Origin: Pyrenochaeta sp. MPI-SDFR-AT-0127
Taxonomy: Eukaryota; Ascomycota; Dothideomycetes; Pleosporales; Cucurbitariaceae
Assembly: GCA_020747015.1 (NCBI GenBank)
Contig: JAGTJM010000001.1
Location: forward strand, 558,001-622,000
Direction of reading: 5' to 3'
DNA: 64,000 nt
The position numbers were made by a program, and so were the translations under genes. The notes beneath the pieces were generated by a model that saw only the letters and a list, made by a program, of their open reading frames with translations, searched no databases and was not told the origin of the DNA. Shown here piece after piece: positions 54,049 through 64,000 of the stretch (position 1 is its first letter; each line of letters starts with the position of its first letter).

Positions 54049-55860
54049 AAACCCGTACCAGTATACGAATCTCAACTACAAACTTGGTCAGAAAGTTCGG
54101 CTCCTGGTGCTCTTCCCAGGTGAACCAGGCGACACGATTAGGTGCGACTCATTCGGGTCAACCTAGAAGACAATTCTGAGTACGATGCGGTCGGCTACAC
54201 CTGTGCGACGAAAAGTGGAGATGCTCGTCTATCCCAGCTGGCCCACTGTATCCGTGGCGAAATAATATCAATCACCGCAAACTGCGATGCAGCTCTCCGT
54301 CGATTGAGATAGCGTGGACGCCGCAGACGGCTTTGGGTTGATGCGTTTTGTATGTTGTATCCATGTACACGACGAATGTCATCGTCAGCTTGCTGATCTG
54401 GCAATTGCATCCTCAGGCATCGACCAATTAATATTGATGAATGTAATCACTAAATGGGTTTGATGGGCAGAATTTATGCACAGGCTCGAAGCGTTCGTAC
54501 TTGCATTCAAGACTACTCGATACTGAACGCCTTCTCGGACTATAGCAGCCTGTTTCGCCGGCTGCAGGGTACAGATACTAGTGACATTTCGGACACTGAA
54601 TCGTAGTTGCTTCCTATCCTGGTGCACCTGGTCTCCCCTATGATACTTCCGGCGTGTATGGGTCATTCAGGAAGTTGTTTAGCGAGGGCCGCCTACTTAC
54701 TCGTCAACAATCATGAACTGTTTCTATCCTCCAAAGTTATGAAACGGAGGAGTCTTATCTGTAAGAGGAACACATTCAAGCTTCCGGGCGTACTGCGCTG
54801 GAATCCGGGACAGAAGATTGAAGCGCATTCTTAATTGCCTACATGCTGGCATCGTTTGCGAGGCGACTGACCCACGAGACAAAGTCTTTGGTCTCCTCAG
54901 CCTAATGGAACCACACGTTCGATCCTTCATACCGGTCAACTACTCCTTTGGTGTTATTTCGGTTTACGCAAGCGCAGCCACACCTATCATACTGATCCAA
55001 CAAACTTTAGACATTCTGTCGTATGCAAGTGTCGTAGACGACCCTGAGTTTGAGGATTGGCGTACAGCTCCCTGGTTGAACTGGGTGCAATTCCGCCTTT
55101 TTGAAATCGAAAGTTCATCCGAATCACGAACGGGACACGCGACTTCGTCTGACATGCCCATCCGAGTCTCTCGCCACTCAATTTGAAGAAGACGTGATCG
55201 GCCCTGGCGATCAACCATAGATTTCAAGATTTTACCTCCTGCATCTTACCATGAATATATGTATAATCTAGAGAGTACGTCCTGCATTATTCGAAAACCA
55301 GAACCAGAAGATGGAAATATCCTGCCACGGATTCGGGTTCGCGCATACTACATCGATTGTGTTGATACCATACTGTTTCATCCAAACGAATTACTCCAAC
55401 CCCGTGAGGCTTGCTAAATCCATCAATGCTAGCCACACAGAACGCAAAGACTCTCAAGTGTGGGTTCTCCAATTCTTTCAGTCAGGTCCTTCTGATCCCG
55501 CATCAGCCTCTGAACCTGACGTTCCTCCCACGAGTCCCCGCCCACGAGTCCCCGCCCACGAGTCCCCTCATCATTCTGCAGCAAGACTACATCGCCAACT
55601 CAATGTTTCCGACTACCCCGCCTTTGTCAACACTGCAATGGAAAATAGTAACGACAACAACATATTCAGTAGCACTCACAGCATTGGATTTTCGCGGCTT
55701 GGTCTTCAATCCGGTGGCGCCATCTTTGCGATTGATGGAGTACGGGCGCCGTCGATCCTGAGGAAAACTGACACGCAGCAATATAGGGTTATGAGTGACT
55801 GCTATCTATAGGCTGCACTGGAGCTGGACTGTTGGAACCCAGGGACAAAGAAAGGTCGTT
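54049..55860 (+). pseudogene. Decayed HET-domain paralogue, tandem to the intact copy
   Basis: A second HET gene broken by several stops and frameshifts. Blocks collinear with the intact copy upstream are: RLLVLFPGEPGDTIRCDSF (about 54091-54147), EYDAVGYTCATKSGDARLSQ with ITANCDAALRRLR followed by a stop (about 54178-54312), RRLWVDAFC (about 54325-54351), CEATDPRDKVFGLLSLMEPH (about 54859-54918), TLDILSYASVVDD, and at the end AIFAIDGVRAPSILRKTD, MSDCYL, a TAG stop, then AALELDCWNPGTKK. Part of the middle is missing or unrecognisable. A 14-bp tandem repeat lies inside the reading trace. Base composition is not strongly AT-rich. The breaks are described only; no repaired sequence is offered. 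Confidence 0.82.
55527..55567 (+). repeat. Short tandem repeat, 14-bp unit, about three copies
   Basis: Unit CCCACGAGTCCCCG occurs at 55527-55540, 55541-55554 and (last base changed or cut) 55555-55567. It lies in the C-terminal part of the decayed HET gene. The unit length is not a multiple of three, so copy-number change would shift the frame. Confidence 0.85.
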
Positions 55861-56227
55861 AGGGAACGGACATTAGGAAACCCCACGCAAAGCGAATGCA
55901 GATGATTGAGATATATTGATGAATGGGCCTCTGAAGATCGAGTGGTACAGACTGGCATGTAGTTCATGCGGGATACACCTTTTTTCCTCTCAAAATCTCG
56001 TTTTCACCAAGACCTGGTCAGACGATGATGAAAGATGTTGCAGAAGAAGTCAAAACGACATGTGAGACTGATGCACGAAGCGGGATATGATACAGGTAGC
56101 CTGATGTGAGCCTTGTCCTCTGTTGGTGGCTTAAGCAGAAGCTATTGTTTGTTTACAGTTTCAATATTATATACCATTAATTAAGCCCTTCCTATTCAGC
56201 TAAAACATTCCACCCGGTTATTCAGAA
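55861..56227. other. Intergenic, convergent ends
   Basis: About 370 nt between the decayed HET copy and the alpha/beta-hydrolase stop. No feature seen. Confidence 0.5.
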
Positions 56228-57506
56228 TTATATCCTGGCCCCCCAATCTCTCAAAGCGGACCTCAACTTCTCTTCGACTCCCTTCTCGACCCAAAAATGG
56301 CCAGCTCCTTCGACCTCAATGCTGGAGAACTGCGATCCGACCTCGGCTTTGAGTTGTTCCGACCAGTCTCGAGTCTTTTTTGCAGATGTGAATACGTCCT
56401 GGTCACCATATATAGCAAGCGTTGTATGCCTCCCGACTACCTCTTGATTACCGTCCTTTGACCGGTTCCAGAACTTGGGGCCTAGTGCTGGCGCGGCGAG
56501 TGTTGATACAGGAGTTGTAAGAGGCGAGATGAGTAGGTATCGGACGTCTGGTGTTGTCATAGCTACGTTGTTCCTCTCTTCCGGCGGTGTAACTGGGCTT
56601 CCTTCCTCACGTCTTCGATGACTTAAGCTCCTCCAGCGGGTCTTCAGATTGAGGCTCCGACTTCCGTCAAAGCTCCTTCGGATCTCTCTACTGCTTCTCC
56701 TCTTATCAGGGCTCATTTCCTCACCGCCCATTGTCACAGAGAGTTTCGGCTCTTGTGCATGCTTCTTCCGTCGCATCTCTCGTGCATGTTCCTGAGCGGC
56801 ATTTATCCAATCTAGATTACTCTGATCCGCCAACTTCCGAGCACGGAGGAGTATCTCATCGGCTGCCGAGCCGGCGATCGGAGTTTCAAATGGTTGTAGG
56901 ATAACAGAAACAGGCGGTAAGTGCTTAAGGATCAGGGAACCATAAGAGTAACCACCTAATAGAACCACAGGATTCTGATCGCTTTGATTTTGCGAAATGT
57001 CGTGCAACGATTGTGCCTGCGGCAATATTGGGGATTGTTCGGGTATGAAGGTAGCATCGGTGGCAGGAAACGGTTTGATGTGGGACATGAAGTACATGAA
57101 GAAGGCGGCAAAGGAGGAGTAGTCATCGAGCTCCGGCTTGCCCGACCAGCTAGTGCGGCCTTTCGAGCCATGTGCACCTCTTCTACTAGTCAGCAACACA
57201 TATGGAATATGCAATAGATGCACCGTACCTGAAATTAAAAGTTCCGACCACCCAGCCAGCCTTCAGGAACTCGTCCACGACAATGCCTACAACACGATCG
57301 TCATAGCTGCCCCCCATCGGGGCATATGGGTGAGCCATAATGATGCCTTTCTTCCTCCATTGTGCCTCATTCTCGCGCTCAGACGCATCTGATCTGTCTA
57401 GTATATCTGGGTAATATATGCGGCAATTGAGTGTGGTATCATCGTGTGTTGAGGGAATGGTGAAGCTGTAGTGGGGTTCCGGCGGATGCCGCATTTTCTG
57501 GGTCAT
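56228..57506 (-). CDS. Alpha/beta-hydrolase family protein
   Basis: Predicted 409-residue hydrolase from exons 57506-57229 and 57179-56228, joined over a 49-nt intron (GTACGG...GAAG). The first exon has HPYAPMGGSYDDRVV, then FLKAGWVVGTFNFRGAHGSK across the splice, giving the oxyanion-hole region and the usual 'N.RG.G.S.G' loop. The nucleophile elbow is GGYSYGS (Ser in G-Y-S-Y-G). The later acid motif is IYGDQDVFTSAKKT and the catalytic His is in VEGAGHFWVEKGVEE. A Lys/Arg/Ser-rich insertion (about residues 215-270) separates the core from the acid residue and is probably a disordered cap loop. The fold and triad fit serine esterases or lipases of the 'KANL3/Tex30-like' type; the substrate is unknown. 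No signal peptide, so likely cytosolic. Confidence 0.82.
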
Positions 57507-57931
57507 CTGGAGACCCTCTGCAAGTGCTCATCGCATGCTTGCGACGTGTTGCTAATGGAGTGCACCCAGTGCGACTTGCATGTGTGGACGCCTGGAGAAC
57601 AAGGCTGTGCTGTGGGGTAGCTCGAGGATTGCGGAGAGTGGTCCGGAATTGCATGTGCAAGTACCCCAAGACCTTAGTCATCACAGTCCACAATATTTGT
57701 AGCTTTTGTTCCAAGACGTAGATAGTCATCATATACAACAATTGAATGCGCTGAGTCTATTCTAGATATGCTATGTAAGGACTACAACTAGCTTGAAGAG
57801 CAACCAAAGCCATCTCATACAATCGCTCTCCTGCCAGGAGTGGTCGCGCTTTAGTCGTTACTCACGAGTCTTTTCATGAACGCTACCATCGGTCAGCCGC
57901 TTCCTTGCCACCATGGAGTATCAATAGCTTT
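57507..57931. other. Intergenic, no gene seen
   Basis: About 425 nt with the upstream region of the hydrolase gene and the 3' flank of the coiled-coil gene. Nothing else recognised. Confidence 0.5.
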
Positions 57932-59386
57932 CTAGTCTGTATCGGTATCCTGATGGGATATCATAAGTTCCGGATCAGGGTCCTCATCGTCAGTATCGAA
58001 CAAGTGTGGTTTCGCTGGGGCAGGCTTGGGTGGGGAGCGCCCGATCCTTATGGCAGACACTGTCATATCCTCCTTCTGCTCCGCATTGAAGTCATCGTGA
58101 TCCAACAGTGCCTCTATGGCTGTCTCCTTGCCCTTACGCTTCGTTCCCAAAGCATCCTCTAGTACCTCTTTTCCTTGCTTGAAGGCCTCGAGCTCCGCTC
58201 CAATAGCACACACGAGTAAATTCCATGTTCGCGAAGCAGCGAGTTCTAGCTTCTCTTCCAGGTAAGCAATAGTATTATCCATCTGATCCAATAACTTCGA
58301 AGGATCAGGGGAGTTACTTCGTCCCACTTGCTGCATGTAGCTTTGGAGACTCGTTTCGTACTCTGCTACCTTCTTCACCACATCGGTCCACATGACTGCA
58401 CCTTCATCGAGTGCTCCTCGGTCCGTGTCGACCTCTTCACACTTCTCAGCCAACCTCGTGTATTCATCTTGCCAGTATTCGCGTGCCATTTCCAGTGTTC
58501 GTCGTTTCGCTGGAAGCGAGATAAAGGGCGACGAAGAAAGTGATATTCGGTTCGTGTTCGGTGGGCGTGCCAGAAATTTCGAGACCTCCCTATCCAACAA
58601 GGACAATGAAGTCTTGTAAGAGGCTAACTTCGCTTCCACAGAATTCTCTGTATCTGCCAGCTCATCTAGTAACCGTCGGTGACGCCTTTTGAGCGCCCAT
58701 AGCTCCTCCTCCTTCTGTCGAATTTCATGTTCTAGCTTTGAAGCTTCCGTGTGCAAGCTCTGTGCCCTCGCTCCGGCATTTTCACCTTCAATGTCCTTGA
58801 TCTTCTTTTGTAAGCGAGATCGTTTTTGACTCCAGGCCTCAGTCTTCTCCACGGTGACTTGCAGGTCCCTCAGCTCTTCGTCAAGGAAGTCCAGCTCCTC
58901 AGCCCGGACGCTGGCTAATTGCCTAATCCGCCTAGAAATACCAGACCGCGCAGAAGCTAGGCCTATTTTCTTCTTTCTTGGTATGTGTTCTGCGTGTCCG
59001 CTATGAGCACTCCTGTCTGAGGATCTCACACTGCTGACCGTTGGCGTAGTGCTACCATTTGATACTATGTCATCTGCTATAGCATCTTTGCCAGCTAGAC
59101 CGCCCATCAAACCATCTGCCTGTGCATCAAGTAGCTCTTGAAGCTGTTGTTCGAGATGTCGGGCTCGTCGTTGTAATGCGAGTAGGTCGTCAGGGACGCG
59201 AGGCGGCGGCGATAGGCTCGCATTAGGAGCGCTCCATAGTACCGACGCTGTTACCGGTGGTGGAACACGTGGAGAGGGCGGTGAATTGTATAGTGGTAGT
59301 TCATGATCGCGCGCGTGCGGATCCTCGAACGAATGGCGAAATCTAGGAGGAGACAAGGAGCCCAGTACTGAGTTCAAGATTGACAT
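57932..59386 (-). CDS. Coiled-coil protein, autophagy Atg28-like
   Basis: Single-exon protein of 484 residues. The N-terminal ~65 residues are Pro-rich. A helical start LLALQRRARHLEQQLQELLD follows, then a Ser/Thr linker, KKKIGLASARSGISRRIRQL, and two long coiled coils (ELDFLDEELRDLQVTVEKTE to ENSVEAKLASYKTSLSLLDR, and AKRRTLEMAREYWQDEYTRL onward). The C-terminus is acidic (FDTDDEDPDPELMISH). The order of motifs agrees with my memory of fungal proteins annotated as Atg28, an Atg17-associated factor of filamentous and methylotrophic fungi; this is recognition from family pattern, not an alignment, so the name is tentative and no symbol is assigned. It could instead be another coiled-coil scaffold. 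Confidence 0.6.
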   Translation of the reverse strand: MSILNSVLGSLSPPRFRHSFEDPHARDHELPLYNSPPSPRVPPPVTASVLWSAPNASLSPPPRVPDDLLALQRRARHLEQQLQELLDAQADGLMGGLAGKDAIADDIVSNGSTTPTVSSVRSSDRSAHSGHAEHIPRKKKIGLASARSGISRRIRQLASVRAEELDFLDEELRDLQVTVEKTEAWSQKRSRLQKKIKDIEGENAGARAQSLHTEASKLEHEIRQKEEELWALKRRHRRLLDELADTENSVEAKLASYKTSLSLLDREVSKFLARPPNTNRISLSSSPFISLPAKRRTLEMAREYWQDEYTRLAEKCEEVDTDRGALDEGAVMWTDVVKKVAEYETSLQSYMQQVGRSNSPDPSKLLDQMDNTIAYLEEKLELAASRTWNLLVCAIGAELEAFKQGKEVLEDALGTKRKGKETAIEALLDHDDFNAEQKEDMTVSAIRIGRSPPKPAPAKPHLFDTDDEDPDPELMISHQDTDTD

Positions 59387-60100
59387 GATTGATCATGAAG
59401 AGTTTAAATGTTGGTAGAGAGCTGGGGGCAGAGTCGGAGACTCAGTGCTATCGCGATTGTTCAGGTGAGCTATACGTTCGCTGCTACCTTGGGCATGTGA
59501 GCATGTGAACGAATCACTGGACTCGGAGGTTTCTTAGTAAGCGAGAAGCATGTTCAAGAGGGAGGCTGCAGATGACTATTCTGTTCGTGTGCGCCAGGTA
59601 ACCATGGACAATCTGACCAATGCGTCACGGGAGGAGTTGTAGATATTGAACATTCGAGGAGAGGTCATGGATACGTGAAGTTGGTGGGAAGACGCGAGCT
59701 TGGTTTGTTAACCTCGATGCACCCTCAAGTGACGAATTCTTTTCAGATTCTATCTGAGATACTCTGGGACAAAAATAGCAATCTCTGGGCGAGAATCTCG
59801 GATGAGATAGTTATTATAGGCGTGTTTAGAGAGAATCATGATGTTCCTTGCTGCGGTCCGTGGAACTCCAGTTGAGAGCTTGATGCCCCGCCTGCGCTAA
59901 GCTCGTTACAGCTAGCCCATGACCTCGCTTAGCGCCCACCTCCCGGCGCTCGATTTTGGCTTTCGCGATATCGTCAAATTGACACCGCGACAGTAGCACT
60001 AACCCAGGAACACCAAACTGTACGTCTTTCACTGTTGAAACAAAGCCTCGAGCAACCACTGACTGTCAATTTCCAGCAGCCTACTCCACCGACATACAAC
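59387..60100. other. Intergenic: divergent promoters and RPS2 leader
   Basis: About 710 nt between the coiled-coil gene and RPS2. Near the RPS2 start, a GTACGT donor at 60020, an internal CTGAC and a TTCCAG acceptor at 60076 suggest a 57-nt intron in the 5' untranslated region, common for fungal ribosomal protein genes. This is an inference from splice signals. Confidence 0.5.
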
Positions 60101-60993
60101 ATGGCTGACGCACCTGCTCCCGCTCGCGGCGGATTTGGATCTCGTGGTGACCGTGGAGGTGATCGTGGTCGTGGCCGCGGTCGCGGACGTGGTCGCCGTG
60201 GCGGAAAGACTGAGGTGCGCACACGAAACTCCTGAGGACACGCCCAGCAGTAATTGACATTCGGCACAGGAGAAGGAATGGCAGCCCGTTACCAAGCTCG
60301 GCCGTCTCGTAAAGGCTGGCAAGATCAAGAGCATGGAGGAGATGTACGTTGAACAAAATTTGGGACCTGGGCTGGAAATGGAAACTGACAATTGACAGCT
60401 ATCTCCACTCTCTCCCCATCAAGGAGTACCAGATCGTCGACTTCTTCCTCCCCAAGCTCAAGGATGAGGTCATGAAGATCAAGCCCGTCCAGAAGCAGAC
60501 CCGTGCCGGTCAGCGTACCCGCTTCAAGGCCATCGTTGTCATCGGTGACTCCGAGGGCCACATTGGTCTCGGTATCAAGACCTCCAAGGAAGTCGCGACC
60601 GCCATCCGCGCCGCCATCATCATCGCCAAGCTCTCCGTTGTCCCCATCCGAAGAGGATACTGGGGTACCAACCTCGGTGAGCCTCACTCGCTGCCCACCA
60701 AGGAGAGCGGAAAGTGCGGTTCCGTCACTGTCCGTCTCATCCCTGCTCCCCGTGGTACTGGTCTCGTTGCTTCGCCCGCTGTCAAGCGCCTGTTGCAGCT
60801 CGCTGGTGTCTCAGACATCTACACTGCCTCTTCTGGTTCTACCAAGACCCTCGAGAACACCCTGAAGGCTACTTTCGTCGCCGTCGCAAACACCTACGGC
60901 TTCCTCACACCCAACCTGTGGAAGGAGACGAAGCTCCTAAGAAGCCCGTTGGAAGAGTACAGCGATGTGCTCCGTGAGGGTAAGAGGTATTAG
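60101..60993 (+). CDS. RPS2: 40S ribosomal protein S2 (uS5)
   Basis: Small-subunit ribosomal protein uS5 near the decoding site. Exons 60101-60214, 60270-60343 and 60399-60993 join over two 55-nt introns, giving 260 residues, normal for the family. The N-terminus MADAPAPARGGFGSRGDRGG leads to an Arg-Gly run that is the methylated RGG tail of the family. EKEWQPVTKLGRLVKAGKIK follows. The S5 domain has KPVQKQTRAGQRTRFKAIVV and GDSEGHIGLGIKTSKEVATA, then RRGYWGTNLGEPHSLPTKES and CGSVTVRLIPAPRGTGLVAS. The C-terminal part LLQLAGVSDIYTASSGSTKT and NTYGFLTPNLWKETKL completes it. Codon use is strongly biased to C-ending codons, as expected for high expression. The start at 60101 follows CATACAAC. Confidence 0.97.
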
Positions 60994-62496
60994 AGAACGG
61001 GTTTCTGGGCGACATGGGTCTTTTCTAGCATTCCTGGGTTATGGCGCGAGGTAATGCATTCGGGCCTCCACCTATGTATCCAACGATAGTGCTGGGTCAT
61101 CCGGCATGAAAATGAACAACTTCAAACAACCATTTCCATCATTTATGATATTGTGCTCGTGCCACTTGTTTGCAATATAGACAGCACGACAGCCTACCTA
61201 CAATGGTACAGTGGCAGATGTATTGGAGTCGATAAGACCGTACTATAATGAAGTGTTCCTAAATTGTGTTAGCCCGAGACGATTCTACGACCAAGTGTCA
61301 GCTTCCATCATGTTTACACCAATAATTTTGAGAGGTGGGCTGATGGTATCTTGAGCGGCTACAAACATTCCCACTGTGCGCTTTCCAATCACTCTGCCAT
61401 CCACATTCCAGCACGTTTCGACACGTTTGACGTCCTTGTCCGCTAGTGCTAGTTTCGTGCAATCCACAACGATTGTGTGTTTTGCACAAATGTACTCCTA
61501 TCGTTGACATCCGCCTTTTTGGTCTGTTAATCCTTTCTCTAGTTGGAGAAGTGTGTATCATCAGTTACCTTGCGGATCGAGGCGTGTGTATATTGAAGCC
61601 AAGGGCACTTTGGATACAAACTCCATATCGATCGAGTATCGCATCACAAAGCGATGTACACACAAGTTGGATGCGAAGAAGAAAAAAAGTGGGGAGGGGA
61701 GTGTGCAACTTTGTTTTTCTTTGGAACAATGATGACGAAAACTTTGAAATTGGATTGGCTCACACGGCTCTCTGACTGGTATATATACCCGACACAAAAG
61801 GGGTATCTTCACACCCACACTCCTTCCCCGCCCCCTCGGGATTCCTGAAGCCACATTCAGAGATAAAAACACAGTGAGAGCACGAAGCTCATGAACAAAA
61901 ACGGGGGCCATGAGTGTGAAGAAAGAAACGTCGTAGTTGAAAACAAAAGCTCTCGAGAGCCCCTCCTCCGTCATGTCAGAAGAAAAGAAGAAGAAGAGTA
62001 AGAGTAAGAGCAAGAAAGGGGGAAGGGCGTGAGCCAGCTGGACAAGAAAAAACTGTCTCTAGCGAATGACTGTTGTGAAGGATTTGATAGCCAAGAGAAA
62101 AAAAGGACAGAAGAAGGATTACAAAAACTCGTAATGCAGAAACTAAAAAATGATAATGATAAAGTGGAGGGAAAAATGTCCAATCTTTCGCGCGTCGGAG
62201 AAGGAAAACAAGTAAAAAAGGGGTGTTCAGTGCCCTTCCCCTTTAGGTATCCGGGTGTATCATTTCCGACCGTCCCCAGAAACGCCTCGAGAAGATGTAC
62301 CTGCCGCATAGTGGCAATGGCAAAACAAGATAAAAACAAAATAAAAACAAAAAACAAATAGGAGACAAAATAGGTTCATAAAATGCGGTGCTCGCTGCTG
62401 AAAGGAAAACATGGCGGATGCGTACCGGCGCAAAGTGGGTGGGTTGGGTTAATCAGGTGGATATCTTGACGGCTCGTCAGAGACGAAAGAAAGCTA
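60994..62496. other. Convergent 3' region with a long purine-biased tract
   Basis: About 1.5 kb between the RPS2 and zinc-finger stops. From about 61,660 to 62,380 the plus strand is strikingly rich in A and G (runs of GAAGAAAAAAAG, AAAACAAAATAAAAAC), so the minus-strand transcript would be U- and C-rich. It probably includes a long 3' untranslated region of the zinc-finger gene. No gene seen. Confidence 0.5.
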
Positions 62497-64000
62497 TCAG
62501 CTGATGTCACTCACGCGTCGCCTCCGCCCACGACTACCACCTTCTGGACGCTGTGCAAGGACTTCGCGTAGTTGAGCGTCATCCTTGTCTTTGTCGACAT
62601 GATGTACACGTACGTGTCTGGAGATGCTTATTAGTATGCTACTTCCCCCCTTTGATCTAGGATATACTGGTACGCACCTTTGTAGATTGTCAGGCCTTGG
62701 ATACTTGTGCTCTCGATCTGGACAAAATGGACAGACGTAACCAGGCGACTGGTGAACGAGACCATGCCGGATCATCTCGTTCTTTCGCTTGAAGCCTTTT
62801 CCACCTTCCGCTCGAGGACAACCAATCACTGGACAGTAGTGCGGCCGACTCTGGGAATGAACATTTGCATGTGAACTGCAGAGACGGGTCAGTAAAGCCA
62901 CTCACACAAACACCACAAAATTAAAGATGTTGAACAAACAAAGTAGAATGAAAAGCATAGACTCACTTTAACAGATATTGTGTCTGGAAAGGAGCGGCAG
63001 TGCAACCTTGATAATCGCACTTGAAGGAGCCTGCGCCATGTGCAGGGATATGTTGAATTCCAGAGTTGTGAGGTAGTGGTAGTAATCTTGTAGCGGCGAT
63101 GGTGCTGTCCAAACTCATGTGCCGCGGCCGGCCCTCTATAGGGGTCGGCGCTGCCCCAGGACTGGGACCATCCGAGCTTTGGTAGCTTTCGCTCGTGGAT
63201 GCCGAATGGAGTGTTGGAGCATAAGGCCCACCTTCCGATGCTTGCGAGGGCCTCCGTGCATCAGCACCAAACACACTACCGCCACTAGTCCTCAAGAAAA
63301 TATCTCCTCGTTGCAGATCACTGGATGCACTGATGGGTGATGAAGCACTCAGCGTGGGGAACGGCGTTGCTGGAGAGTGTGAGCTTATTGACAACTGCCG
63401 TATATTTGTTGTTGGTGATTGTCCAATGGATGAAGAGATGGATGGCCGATGAGCGAAAGGGTTGACCCTGTTCGACTCCTGAGCTATGTTGTCGATGTGT
63501 TGAAAAGAAGGGAGTTGCTGGCCTGGTGAGCTAACAGATCCATCACGTGGTGTCGGCTGCGTCTGCAATGCAGGAAGCGTATCCGTCACTGATCCTCTAG
63601 ATTGCGAGATGGTAAGCTGCGCAAGGTGGGGTGATGTGGCTAGAGAGTTTCTGTGGGGATGCCCGTTCGTGACCGTCCCCTGCAGTGGGGTTGGGAGGTC
63701 TGGTGACGTGGCGGACAATGTAGAAGAGCCGGGAGCGGCCAGGCTCGTGCCATTGGATTTCAAACCAGCACCGTTTGGCAGGATAGTGAGAGTTGACGCT
63801 TGGGATGGCCGCCTTTCTAGTACAAGAAGGCTATGTTTCGGATCGTCTACTTCGACAACCGAGTCTCTGTGCAGAGGCTTTGGAGGTGGTGGTGCATTTG
63901 CTGAGTTGGTGAGGACTTTCTGTGCAAACTGTTGCAAATCCTCAGGCTGGTTGTCTGGAGGTGCTGACTGAGCTGGGTTGGTTCCAAAGGGAGCATTTGT
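62497..64000 (-). CDS. C2H2 zinc-finger protein, 5' end outside window
   Basis: Putative nuclear DNA-binding regulator. The visible part is 450 residues: exon 64000-62967 (frame open to the right edge, no ATG within the window), exon 62875-62678 and exon 62617-62497, with introns of 91 and 60 nt (GTGAGT and GTGCGT donors). The N-terminal ~315 residues are Ser/Pro/Thr-rich and disordered. Three C2H2 modules follow: FKCDYQGCTAAPFQTQYLLN with SHANVH, HYCPVIGCPRAEGGKGFKRK with HGLVH, and YVCPFCPDREHKYPRPDNLQ with RHVRVHH. The third finger's His pair is split across the last intron, which supports the join. The tail KDKDDAQLREVLAQRPEGGS then RGRRRRVSDIS is basic. The family is widespread in Dothideomycetes; target genes are unknown. 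Confidence 0.85.

Noticed and set aside
60325..60687. 120-codon acidic minus-strand frame inside RPS2
   Set aside because: Antisense shadow of the strongly codon-biased RPS2 coding sequence.

Overview
This window comes from a filamentous ascomycete (Pezizomycotina, most likely a Dothideomycete-type genome; the class is my inference). Support: protein-coding genes carry short GT-AG introns (about 44-97 nt) with CTRAC-like branch sites. There is a filamentous-fungus gene set (eisosome PIL1, heterokaryon-incompatibility HET-domain genes, a hydrophobic-surface-binding HsbA-like protein, an AA9 lytic polysaccharide monooxygenase, a GH5 cellulase). Housekeeping genes of eukaryotic type are present: REV3, NNF1, SAM37, SSS1, RPS2. 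No RNA gene, CRISPR array or intact transposon was recognised. Most exon-intron structures below were worked out by hand from splice signals plus reading-frame continuity, and nearly all close exactly in frame.  Layout. 1-4.8 kb: 3' part of REV3 (5' end outside the window). 4.9-6.8 kb: a SnoaL/NTF2-like protein and an F-box/2EXR-like protein. 7.5-8.4 kb: an AA9 monooxygenase with an unusual N-terminus. 9.4-10.2 kb: kinetochore NNF1. 11.7-12.6 kb: a SAM methyltransferase. 13.9-16.6 kb: an intronless secreted GH2 glycosidase. 17.1-21.8 kb: PIL1, SAM37 and a conserved-looking acidic protein of unknown function divergent from SAM37. 21.8-29.3 kb: a 7.4-kb stretch with no convincing gene but with a well-formed promoter and leader and broken coding-like traces. 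29.3-35.5 kb: a duplicated-domain 3-hydroxyisobutyrate dehydrogenase-like enzyme, divergent from a Gfo/Idh/MocA oxidoreductase, then a secreted GH5 endoglucanase with a C-terminal X2-like module. 36.7-42.3 kb: a CPSF6-like RNA-binding protein, SSS1 (Sec61 gamma) and a WDR23/DCAF11-type WD40 protein. 43.1-55.9 kb: an accessory block with a large HET-domain gene, a small secreted protein, an HsbA-like protein, a DUF1330-like protein, a second intact HET gene and, directly behind it, a decayed HET paralogue. 56.2-64 kb: an alpha/beta hydrolase, an ATG28-like coiled-coil protein, RPS2 and a C2H2 zinc-finger protein that runs off the right edge.  How the genes fit together. Housekeeping genes are interspersed with two accessory themes. 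One is plant-polysaccharide attack and sugar use (AA9, GH2, GH5, two sugar/hydroxyacid-type dehydrogenases). The other is self/non-self recognition and surface or secreted proteins (HET genes, HsbA-like, small secreted protein). The strongest leads are the AA9 enzyme whose copper-brace histidine is preceded by an apparent short propeptide, the tandem intact/decayed HET pair, and the promoter-bearing gene desert at 22-29 kb.
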